A stretch of 64,000 nt of DNA from IMCC45349 sp047219225 (GTDB lineage: Bacteria; Bacteroidota; Bacteroidia; Flavobacteriales; Flavobacteriaceae). The position numbers and the translations under genes are program-made. The DNA lies in contig NZ_CP178208.1 in the NCBI RefSeq assembly GCF_047219225.1, positions 1,178,001 through 1,242,000 on the forward strand, read 5' to 3'. Below the pieces are notes generated by a model. The model searched no databases and was not told the origin of the DNA. It saw only the letters and a program-made list of their open reading frames with translations. This document shows positions 54,677-62,434 of the stretch, one piece after another. Position 1 is the first letter of the stretch. Each line of letters starts with the position of its first letter.

Positions 54677-56539
54677 TTAAAATTCATCTTTTACGTTTTC
54701 TTTAACCCAAATCATACATTCATCAAACGAGCTGAAAATATGTGATTCAGGAATAAAATCTGGAATAATATCAATACGTTCCATCATATATCTAGGTTGC
54801 CTTAACAAACCTACAAAAAGTACTTCTACATCCTTAGTTTGTAGATCTTGAAGCATATCTTCCATTGCGTATAATCCAGATTGATCCATATATTGCATCC
54901 TATCTAACCTCATGACTACTGTTTTAGCAGTATTAGGTATTTGCTGCCTTAAGGCTTGGAAATCGCTTGTTGAACCAAAGAATAATGGTCCTTTGATATG
55001 CTTAATAAATACTTCTTCTTTTAAATTTTCAGGAAAGTTCACCTCATCTTTCCAAGCTTCTTCTTTAAGAGATTTTACATCAGATCTTTCAGCAGTTAAA
55101 TCTCCTATTTTCTTCATAAACATTAAAGAAGCTATTACTAACCCAATACCAACGGCAAAAATTAAGTCCCAGAAAGAAGATAAAATAAGTACAATAAGCA
55201 TAATTAATACTTCTGAACTTAATTTAAATGGTCCTAACTTAATATCTCTTGGTAATGAAGGTATTGCTCTTAATCCTTTATAATCCATTACTCCAATACC
55301 TACTGTAATTAATATTCCTGCTAAAACTGCTGCTGGAATTTTTGATGCTAAAGGTGCTACAGCAAGTAATATTACAAACAATAACACACCTGCTATCATT
55401 CCAGATAATTTGGTTTTACCTCCAGAATTAATATTTACAACTGTACGAATGGTAGCTCCAGCTCCAGGAATACCTCCAAATAAAGAAGCAATACTATTAC
55501 CTATACCTTGACCTACCAATTCTTTATTAGGATTATGTTTCGTTTTGGTCATATTATCGGCAACAATACTTGTTAAAAGAGAATCAATCGCTCCTAACAA
55601 TGCTAAAGTTAAAGCTGTAAAAATATAGGGTTGTATACTACCTAAGCTGAATCCTGTAAAAATTTCAGATTTGAACTCAGGTAATCCTTGAGGAATTTCT
55701 GGTATTGGCCTATAATCTAATCCACCAATAATAGCAATACTTGACATTATAACTAAGGCTACTAAAGTACTAGGTACTTTGGTTGTAATTCGTTTGAAGC
55801 CATATATAATAAAAATGGTTCCAAGTGCAAGCATCAACTCTAACCAATTAATATTTTGTATTGCCCTTGGAAATAATTTTATTACTCCCAAAGTACTTTT
55901 ACCCTCACTCTTAGCTATGGATCGAGCTTCATTTAAAATATCTTCTTCACTAATACTATTAGCTCTATTAATAGTTTCCTTAAAATCTTCAAGCACTAAT
56001 ATTCCTTCATTAGCCTCTTGCTCAATGATATTTTTTAATATTACATCTTCCGCCTCTACCTTAAATGTATTTACAAATTCGAGGTCTTCTTTTGGATAAT
56101 ATCCAATAGCAGGAAGTATCTGTGTTATTAAAATAATAACTCCAATAGCTGTCATAAAACCAGAAACTACAGGATAAGGTATATATCTAATATATTTACC
56201 TAAACCAATGGCTCCAAGACCTATTTGCATTAAACCAGCTAATAAAAATACTGAGAGAATTGCTGGTAATGCTTTTTCTACATCACCATCATTAGCAGCA
56301 ATAATTCCAGCAATAATAATCATACTTACAGCTGTCATTGGAGCAGTAGGGCCAGAAATTTGCGTATTGGTTCCTCCAAAAAGTGCTGCAAAAAAGGATA
56401 TAAAAATGGCACCATATAGTCCTGCACTAGGGCCTAAACCTGAGGATACACCAAAAGCTAATGCTAAAGGTAAAGCTACTATTCCTGCGGTAATACCTCC
56501 AAAAGCATCACCTTTTATGTTTGAAAATAAGTTTTTCAT
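54677..56539 (-). CDS. SulP-family anion transporter with STAS domain
   Basis: The 620-residue protein has a multi-helix SulP core, ITAGIVALPLALAFGVSSGLGPSAGLYGAI in pieces, LFGGTNTQISGPTAPMT, and GGIPGAGATIRTVVNI. A C-terminal STAS domain covers about 500-610 (VVMRLDRMQYMDQSGLYAMEDML). A hydrophilic stretch of about 75 residues (about 150-225) interrupts the membrane core. SulP proteins carry sulfate, bicarbonate or other anions. The adjacent carbonic anhydrase favours bicarbonate (BicA-like) but does not prove it. Confidence 0.93.
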   Translation of the reverse strand: MKNLFSNIKGDAFGGITAGIVALPLALAFGVSSGLGPSAGLYGAIFISFFAALFGGTNTQISGPTAPMTAVSMIIIAGIIAANDGDVEKALPAILSVFLLAGLMQIGLGAIGLGKYIRYIPYPVVSGFMTAIGVIILITQILPAIGYYPKEDLEFVNTFKVEAEDVILKNIIEQEANEGILVLEDFKETINRANSISEEDILNEARSIAKSEGKSTLGVIKLFPRAIQNINWLELMLALGTIFIIYGFKRITTKVPSTLVALVIMSSIAIIGGLDYRPIPEIPQGLPEFKSEIFTGFSLGSIQPYIFTALTLALLGAIDSLLTSIVADNMTKTKHNPNKELVGQGIGNSIASLFGGIPGAGATIRTVVNINSGGKTKLSGMIAGVLLFVILLAVAPLASKIPAAVLAGILITVGIGVMDYKGLRAIPSLPRDIKLGPFKLSSEVLIMLIVLILSSFWDLIFAVGIGLVIASLMFMKKIGDLTAERSDVKSLKEEAWKDEVNFPENLKEEVFIKHIKGPLFFGSTSDFQALRQQIPNTAKTVVMRLDRMQYMDQSGLYAMEDMLQDLQTKDVEVLFVGLLRQPRYMMERIDIIPDFIPESHIFSSFDECMIWVKENVKDEF

Positions 56540-56598
56540 TGAATTAAAATAAAGATTATTGAATTACAAAGCATACTTTGTCTTAACTATTATATAAT

Positions 56599-56898
56599 CT
56601 AAATTAATTCGGGAGGTGGAGGTATGTTTTCTATATGAAGTTCTTCAAAAGTATCTAAATATACTGTACTTATTTTTACTGATGTATTTTCTAAACCTGA
56701 TAAATTTGAAGGTAAGTCTTTATAAAAATCAAACTCTAAAAGTTCTCTAACATCATTTAATTCTTCTCCTTCCTCATCATTCAAGCTTAAAAAAACTGAA
56801 GCATCTATATCGTCAATAACCAAAGTTACTACTGCTGGCGTTGTAAGAGACACCATAAAAACAAACGATAATAAGATATGCAATCTGTTTGTACGCAT
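56599..56898 (-). CDS. Small exported protein of unknown function
   Basis: The 99-residue product has an N-terminal hydrophobic signal (LHILLSFVFMVSLTTPAVVTLV), an acidic middle rich in Asp, Glu and Leu, and a C-terminal PPPPELI. I do not recognise a family. It is 59 bases upstream of the SulP gene on the same strand and may be its leader partner. The codon use looks like the neighbours'. Confidence 0.6.
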   Translation of the reverse strand: MRTNRLHILLSFVFMVSLTTPAVVTLVIDDIDASVFLSLNDEEGEELNDVRELLEFDFYKDLPSNLSGLENTSVKISTVYLDTFEELHIENIPPPPELI

Positions 56899-56966
56899 TA
56901 GTTAGTTATTAGTATAATAACAAATATAAAATTTTGTGGGAAATAATGTGTTAAATAATCTCTAAA

Positions 56967-57722
56967 CTAAAGTGTCTTAATATCTTGATTAGAAATCCAC
57001 CCTGTTTTTCCATCAGAAAGCTTAATCTTAGTCCAATTTGATTTATACGTTTCTAAAACTTGAACTTTGGTTCCTTCGTGCAAGATAAAAGTACTCTCAC
57101 TTCTTAAGTTTGGGTCTGCCTTAACTTCAGATTCCTGTGCAAAGACAATTGCAGGATTATCATTTTGGACATATTTATACTTTTGAAAAGCAAAAGCAAG
57201 CGTTATGAACGCTAAAAATAAAGATGTTATACTTGTTAAAAACATCAATCGTTTTTTTCCTGTTCCATATGAGAAGTAGTATGCTAAAAACAACACAACA
57301 AAAAGCATCACTAATGTTACAGAAAAAACTGCCCAAGTATCAAAACTAAAAGTATTAACTATACTCTTAGTAACTCTAGTAAAGCCAATTTCTGGTACGA
57401 CTTCAATCGCATCAATAGTCATATTTTGCGCAAAAGAAAGGTTGTTTTTTATATCCTTATCATTTGGAGCTAACTGTAATGCCTTTTCGTAATAATAAAT
57501 ACTTGGAGCTACTTTATTAAGCTTATAATAGGCGTTTGCCAAGTTAAAATATAACTCAGCTGAATGCTTTTCTGTACTTAATATTGCTTCATATTTAGCG
57601 ATAGCATCTAAAAACTTACCGTCATTATAATACGTGTTAGCTTGAGTAAATAAGTCGTTATTGTTTTGAGCGAAACTCAAAACACTTATAAGGCAAAACA
57701 CTATGTATATAATACGTTTCAT
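56967..57722 (-). CDS. batE: BatE-like TPR and SH3 protein
   Basis: The 251-residue product has a signal peptide (LSFAQ), TPR repeats (about 22-95, AKYEAILSTEKHSAELYFNLANAYYKLNKVAPSIYYYEKALQLAPND in pieces), a TM pair (about 135-182), and a C-terminal SH3-like domain (about 190-250, LHEGTKVQVLETYKSNWTKIKLSDGKTGWISNQDI in pieces). It is the last gene of the bat operon, 13 bases after batD. Bat proteins are envelope proteins linked to aerotolerance in Bacteroides. Confidence 0.88.
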   Translation of the reverse strand: MKRIIYIVFCLISVLSFAQNNNDLFTQANTYYNDGKFLDAIAKYEAILSTEKHSAELYFNLANAYYKLNKVAPSIYYYEKALQLAPNDKDIKNNLSFAQNMTIDAIEVVPEIGFTRVTKSIVNTFSFDTWAVFSVTLVMLFVVLFLAYYFSYGTGKKRLMFLTSITSLFLAFITLAFAFQKYKYVQNDNPAIVFAQESEVKADPNLRSESTFILHEGTKVQVLETYKSNWTKIKLSDGKTGWISNQDIKTL

Positions 57723-57735
57723 TATTTTTATCTTA

Positions 57736-59508
57736 CTATCTAATTTGTTTATCTAAGGTTGAAATTACTTTAGCTGCTTTATCGTAATCATTTTGCATTT
57801 CTACATTTGTAAATGGTGTATATCTAGCCAACTCACAACTCTGTAATAAGTCAATAAACTCAGTTATTGTTACCTCTGAAACTGACTTTTGCTGTAACAA
57901 TTCTTGTATTTTATCTTTACTAAACTCACTAGTTTCAATATGCAATTTAGATTTTAAGTAATTGTGTAAAGCACGCTCTAAAGCATTATAAAATGCTTCT
58001 TTATTTCCTAAAGCTTTTTTAGCTTCGCTTAGATATTTTCTTGCTAGTTTATTTGTTTGTCTAATTCTATTACCAACAACATCACTATCTCTTTCGTCTT
58101 TCTTTTTTCTAATAATTATAGCAATTGGAATTGCTAAAAAAGGCAATAAAAGTAAACTCCAAAACGATGTAGATTTAAAAAATGGTTCGGATGCTATTGG
58201 AATAAATTTTGTCTTTGTTTTAAATGATGCAAATTGATTACCTGTTGTAATTACTTCTTGCTTTGTATTTGTTGTAACTGAATTGTTACTTACACTATTA
58301 TTAATAGGTCCTTCGGTTACATTAATCACCAACTCATCTGAAGAAAGTGTTTTGTAGCTTTGAGTATTGATATCAAAATAAGAGAATGTAATACTAGGCA
58401 AAGGATATTTTCCTTGATAAGAAGGTACTACTGTATAAGTATCTGATATGCTTCCTTGCATTCCTGAAAGCTTTGTAGAAACATTTTCTTTATGTTCAGG
58501 CTCGTATACTTCAAGAGAACTAGGCAAGGTAAGCTTAGGTAGTTTAAATAGCTTTAAATTACCCTTTCCTGACACTTCAACCTTGGCTTGTAATGCTTCT
58601 GTTGCTTTTAACTCGTTTTTAGAAGTTGTTACTTTTAAATCAAAATCACCTACAGCTCCAGAAAAATCTAATGGTTTACCCTCTTCAGGTAATGGTTTTA
58701 CATTAATTGTTCTATTTCCAGCAGCTACCGTTTTATGTACTGATTTCATTAATCGACCACCAAAAATATCTCGTCTATTTGTTGGAACTTCAACAGTAAT
58801 ATCCAAAGCCAAAGGCTCAATATTAAGCTTGCCAGATTTTTGTGGATATAAAACTACTTTCTTTATAGTTATGTATCTAAAATCTTCTCCATTATAGGTT
58901 CCTGGTTGGAATCTTTGTCCTCGAACATCAATATTTTGACTCCAAAAATCATTATACCTTGGGCTATCAACTTCTCTAGAACCATTAATACCTACATTAG
59001 GAGATACATACAAAATATATGATACAACAATAGGTTCATTTAAATATGGATTAGCTTTAGAAACTTCGGCTACTAAGTGAATACTTTCTGACGCAATATA
59101 ATCTGGGTCATTAGGATCTTTAGGCTTATCTACAGCAGCAGTGACTTGAATTTTAAGCGGTAACGTTTTATAAGTTTCACCTTTTATTTCAATGGTTGCT
59201 TGACTTATTACAAAATTACCTCTCTTTTTTGGTGCTAAGAAGTAACTATATGTTTTAGAAAAAGTACGCTTCCCATTAATCCAAGAGTTGTTAATTGATT
59301 GACTAGGTCCACCAACAACAGTAAAATTTTCAAAAGAAGGTGGATTAAAGTTATCCCCATCTTCGTTCATGATAAAATCTATTCTTAAACGTTCATTTAC
59401 GCCTAACTTGCTTTTACTAACTTTAGCTTCAAAAGTTACTTGAGCTGATACTAAACTTGATAATAAAAATGCAAATATGTAAAGTTTAAACTTCATACTT
59501 TTTACCAA
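57736..59508 (-). CDS. batD: BatD-like aerotolerance protein
   Basis: The 590-residue product starts with a signal peptide (SLVSAQ). The BatD family region opens VTFEAKVSKSKLGVNERLRIDFIMNEDGDNF in parts, with several Ig-like beta domains (about 22-440). One TM (about 450-470) and a cytoplasmic helical tail follow. It overlaps batC by 7 bases. It is probably a membrane-anchored periplasmic subunit of the Bat complex. Confidence 0.9.
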   Translation of the reverse strand: MVKSMKFKLYIFAFLLSSLVSAQVTFEAKVSKSKLGVNERLRIDFIMNEDGDNFNPPSFENFTVVGGPSQSINNSWINGKRTFSKTYSYFLAPKKRGNFVISQATIEIKGETYKTLPLKIQVTAAVDKPKDPNDPDYIASESIHLVAEVSKANPYLNEPIVVSYILYVSPNVGINGSREVDSPRYNDFWSQNIDVRGQRFQPGTYNGEDFRYITIKKVVLYPQKSGKLNIEPLALDITVEVPTNRRDIFGGRLMKSVHKTVAAGNRTINVKPLPEEGKPLDFSGAVGDFDLKVTTSKNELKATEALQAKVEVSGKGNLKLFKLPKLTLPSSLEVYEPEHKENVSTKLSGMQGSISDTYTVVPSYQGKYPLPSITFSYFDINTQSYKTLSSDELVINVTEGPINNSVSNNSVTTNTKQEVITTGNQFASFKTKTKFIPIASEPFFKSTSFWSLLLLPFLAIPIAIIIRKKKDERDSDVVGNRIRQTNKLARKYLSEAKKALGNKEAFYNALERALHNYLKSKLHIETSEFSKDKIQELLQQKSVSEVTITEFIDLLQSCELARYTPFTNVEMQNDYDKAAKVISTLDKQIR

Positions 59509-60344
59509 TCTTTCTCTGTTTTTACTTTAACGCCTTTAGCTTTTTTAGCATTTATTTTATCTCGTACTTTTTTATCCTCGTTATTCATTGCTTCTAACAA
59601 GTTTTTAACTTGTTGTGGTGATAATTTACCTGGTTGTGGCTTAGGCTTTCCATTCTTATTTTTTGGATCACCATCTTTTTTATCGCCTTCATCATCCTTT
59701 GGCTTACCATTATCATCTTCCTTTTCATCGCCTTCATTTTTATCCTCATTATCTTGATCGCCTTCATCTTTATTCTCATCTTCATTATTGTCTCCTTGAT
59801 CTTTTTCTTGATCCTTTTCATCTTCACCATCATCTTTGTTCTTATCCTCTCCTTCATCATCTTTCTTATCATCTTCGCCTCCACCTTGTTGCTTAGCACA
59901 TTCTTTAGCTAGTGCTAAGTTATATCTTGACTCATTATCCGAAGGGTTATTTCTTAATGCATTTTTATAAGCTTCTACAGCTTCTTTACATAATTGTTGC
60001 TGCATTAAAGTGTTACCTATGTTATGATATGCTTTATGTTTTTCGCTCTTTGACGATGCATTTTTGATAGTTTCTAAATGCCTAAGCATTGCTTCATCAT
60101 AATGTCCAGATTTATAGTATGCATTACCAAGATTATAAGCACCAACAGCATTGGTTGGTTTTTCTGAAATTGCTTTGCGATATTCTTTTTCAGCAGCTAT
60201 AAAATTATCATTTACTTGGCTATTTGCTTCATAAATAAAGTCGTTAGATTTTTGCAACGCTTTATCCTTTTCTTGAGCAACTACAAAAGAAAAAGACGCT
60301 ATAAAAAGCAGACATATTATGTGTTTAATCCTTACCAATGGCAT
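59502..60344 (-). CDS. batC: BatC-like TPR protein with highly acidic/basic low-complexity tail
   Basis: The ATG at 60344 (MPLVRIKHIICLLFIAS) is chosen because it directly opens a signal peptide (cut near FVVAQ). The frame reaches 60398, which would put 18 extra residues before the signal; that longer start overlaps batB by 4 bases (ATGA) and cannot be excluded. With the shorter start the protein has 280 residues: TPR repeats (about 25-155), then a run of Asp, Glu, Lys and Gly (about 155-240), then a conserved end LSPQQVKNLLEAMNNEDKKVRDKI in pieces. It follows batB. Confidence 0.85.
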   Translation of the reverse strand: MPLVRIKHIICLLFIASFSFVVAQEKDKALQKSNDFIYEANSQVNDNFIAAEKEYRKAISEKPTNAVGAYNLGNAYYKSGHYDEAMLRHLETIKNASSKSEKHKAYHNIGNTLMQQQLCKEAVEAYKNALRNNPSDNESRYNLALAKECAKQQGGGEDDKKDDEGEDKNKDDGEDEKDQEKDQGDNNEDENKDEGDQDNEDKNEGDEKEDDNGKPKDDEGDKKDGDPKNKNGKPKPQPGKLSPQQVKNLLEAMNNEDKKVRDKINAKKAKGVKVKTEKDW

Positions 60345-60394
60345 TGATATTTTTAATTTTAAAACGAATATTAATAATTTTTTTATTGAAAGCA

Positions 60395-61432
60395 TCATAA
60401 GTTTTCGTTAAATAAATTTAATCGTCTTAACCAAGCTGTTTTACGTTCCAGTAAAAATATATCTATAAATAAGAAGAACAAACCAAATCCTAAAAACCAT
60501 TGAAATTGGTCTTTATACTCCGCAAATTGCTTTGCTTCAAATTCTTTTTTATCCATCTTATTTAAAATATCTCTAATGGTTTCAACAACTTTGTTTGTGT
60601 TATTTCCATCTATATATTGCCCATTTGCTTCTTCAGCAATAGCCATAAGTGTTTCTTTATTCAGCTTAGTAATAACTGTTTCTCCTTGACTGTCTTTTTT
60701 ATAATTAAGAACAATCCCATTACGTTTAATAGGTATTGGGCCTCCTTTTTCTCGACCAACTCCAATAGTGAATATTTTAATACCTTCTTCGGCGGCTGCT
60801 TCTGCTATATCTATACTTGCATCACTATGGTCCTCTCCATCTGAAATTATGATAAGAACACGATTGGTTTGTTCTTCGTCATCGTAATATGTTCTTGCTA
60901 ATTGAATGGCTTCGTTAATTGCTGTTCCTTGAGAGGAAAGCATATCTGTATTCATACTTTGCAAGAACATTTTTGCCGAAGCATAATCGGTTGTAATTGG
61001 TAATTGTGGAAATGCTTTTCCAGCATAAGCAATAATTCCAACTCTATCACTTGCCAAATTATTTACAATTTGAGTTACCAATTGTTTTGACTTTTCTAAT
61101 CTGTTAGGAGCAATGTCTTCTGCTAACATACTTTTAGACACATCTACAGCAAATACAATATCTACTCCTTGACGCTTAACAGTTTCTAACTTAGTACCTA
61201 TTTTAGGGTTTACCAAAGCAATTACAAAACAAGCTATTGCTAAACTTAGCACTACCAGTTTCAAAATTGATTTAAACAGTGATTTATCTGGACTTAAACG
61301 GTTTAATAGCTTTTTATCAGCGAACTTTTTTTGCGTTTGGTGTTTCCATATTTGAAGTACCAAAAAAAGCAATGCTATTGCTGGAATAACCAACAATAAC
61401 CAAAACCATATTTTTTCTTCTAATTGATACAT
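60395..61432 (-). CDS. batB: BatB-like von Willebrand A protein
   Basis: The 345-residue protein has two N-terminal TM helices (about 10-27 and 58-75), a VWA domain (about 88-300) with an intact MIDAS motif DVSKSM, and a C-terminal TM (about 312-330). It lies directly after batA with no gap. The VWA domain probably faces the periplasm and binds partner Bat proteins through a metal ion. Confidence 0.92.
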   Translation of the reverse strand: MYQLEEKIWFWLLLVIPAIALLFLVLQIWKHQTQKKFADKKLLNRLSPDKSLFKSILKLVVLSLAIACFVIALVNPKIGTKLETVKRQGVDIVFAVDVSKSMLAEDIAPNRLEKSKQLVTQIVNNLASDRVGIIAYAGKAFPQLPITTDYASAKMFLQSMNTDMLSSQGTAINEAIQLARTYYDDEEQTNRVLIIISDGEDHSDASIDIAEAAAEEGIKIFTIGVGREKGGPIPIKRNGIVLNYKKDSQGETVITKLNKETLMAIAEEANGQYIDGNNTNKVVETIRDILNKMDKKEFEAKQFAEYKDQFQWFLGFGLFFLFIDIFLLERKTAWLRRLNLFNENL

Positions 61433-62434
61433 CTATATAAAACTTCTAAAAATTGTAAATCTTAGTAATAACTCAATAAGTAATAATAAGCCAGCTAATA
61501 AAACCAATGGACGATATTTTTCTTCGTAGTTATAAAACTTAAATTCTTCAACATCTGTTTTTTCAAGCTTATCAATTTCTTTATAAATCTCTTTTAGCTT
61601 TTTATTATTAGTAGCTCTAAAATATTTTCCACCAGTAACCTCAGCAATTTCTTTTAATAATTCTTCATCAATCTCTACTTGAACACGACCATATTCAAAT
61701 ATTCCATTTGTTAATCTAACTGGTGATAAAGCCATTCCATTTGTTCCTAAACCAATTGTATAGGTTTTAATACCATACTCAACTGCTAGTTCGCTTGCTG
61801 TATTTGGGTCAATAAAACCTGAGTTATTTACACCATCAGTTAGCAGAATGATTACTTTACTTTTTGCTTTACTGTCTTTAATTCTATTTACAGCATTTGC
61901 TAATCCCATTCCAATAGCTGTTCCGCCTTCAATAATGGTATTATATTTTATTTCTTTTAGCGAGCGTAACACAATACTTTTATCGCTTGTAATAGGTGTT
62001 TTTGTATAACTTTCTCCAGCATATTCAACTAATCCTATTCTATCATTAGGTCTTCCATTAATAAAATCGCCAGCAACATTTTTAAGAGCTTCTAATCTAT
62101 TAGGTTTTAAATCTTTTGCCAACATACTTGCAGACACATCGATAGCCATTATAATGTCAATTCCCCTAGTAGTTTTTGTTTTAGTTGACACATCTACTGT
62201 TTGAGGTCGTGCTAATGCTGTTATTATTAATGCTAATGCTGCAAGCCTAAATACAAACATTAAATGTTTAAGTTTTGGCAACCATGATTGTGTTACTTGA
62301 AACCCTTTAATTGTAGATATACTAAGTTCTGCCGTTTGTTTTTTATGTTTAAAAACATACCACAAAATAGCTATTGGTAGTAATAGTAACAACCAAAACA
62401 TTTCTTTATTAGTAAAATCTATTCCTTCAAACAT
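61433..62434 (-). CDS. batA: BatA-like von Willebrand A protein
   Basis: The 333-residue protein resembles BatB: TM helices near the N-terminus (about 10-27, 58-77), a VWA domain with MIDAS DVSASM near residue 95, LLTDGVNNSG, and a C-terminal TM (about 310-328). It abuts both neighbours with no intergenic base. The pair BatA/BatB probably forms the membrane core of the complex. Confidence 0.92.
   Translation of the reverse strand: MFEGIDFTNKEMFWLLLLLPIAILWYVFKHKKQTAELSISTIKGFQVTQSWLPKLKHLMFVFRLAALALIITALARPQTVDVSTKTKTTRGIDIIMAIDVSASMLAKDLKPNRLEALKNVAGDFINGRPNDRIGLVEYAGESYTKTPITSDKSIVLRSLKEIKYNTIIEGGTAIGMGLANAVNRIKDSKAKSKVIILLTDGVNNSGFIDPNTASELAVEYGIKTYTIGLGTNGMALSPVRLTNGIFEYGRVQVEIDEELLKEIAEVTGGKYFRATNNKKLKEIYKEIDKLEKTDVEEFKFYNYEEKYRPLVLLAGLLLLIELLLRFTIFRSFI

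Noticed and set aside
56208..56552. Plus-strand frame opposite the SulP N-terminus.
   Set aside because: A shadow of the transporter gene with a Pro/Ala/Lys-rich composition.
59634..59912. Plus-strand frames with many Ile/Phe or His/Leu residues opposite batC.
   Set aside because: They are antisense to the low-complexity acidic tract of BatC and have no start signals.
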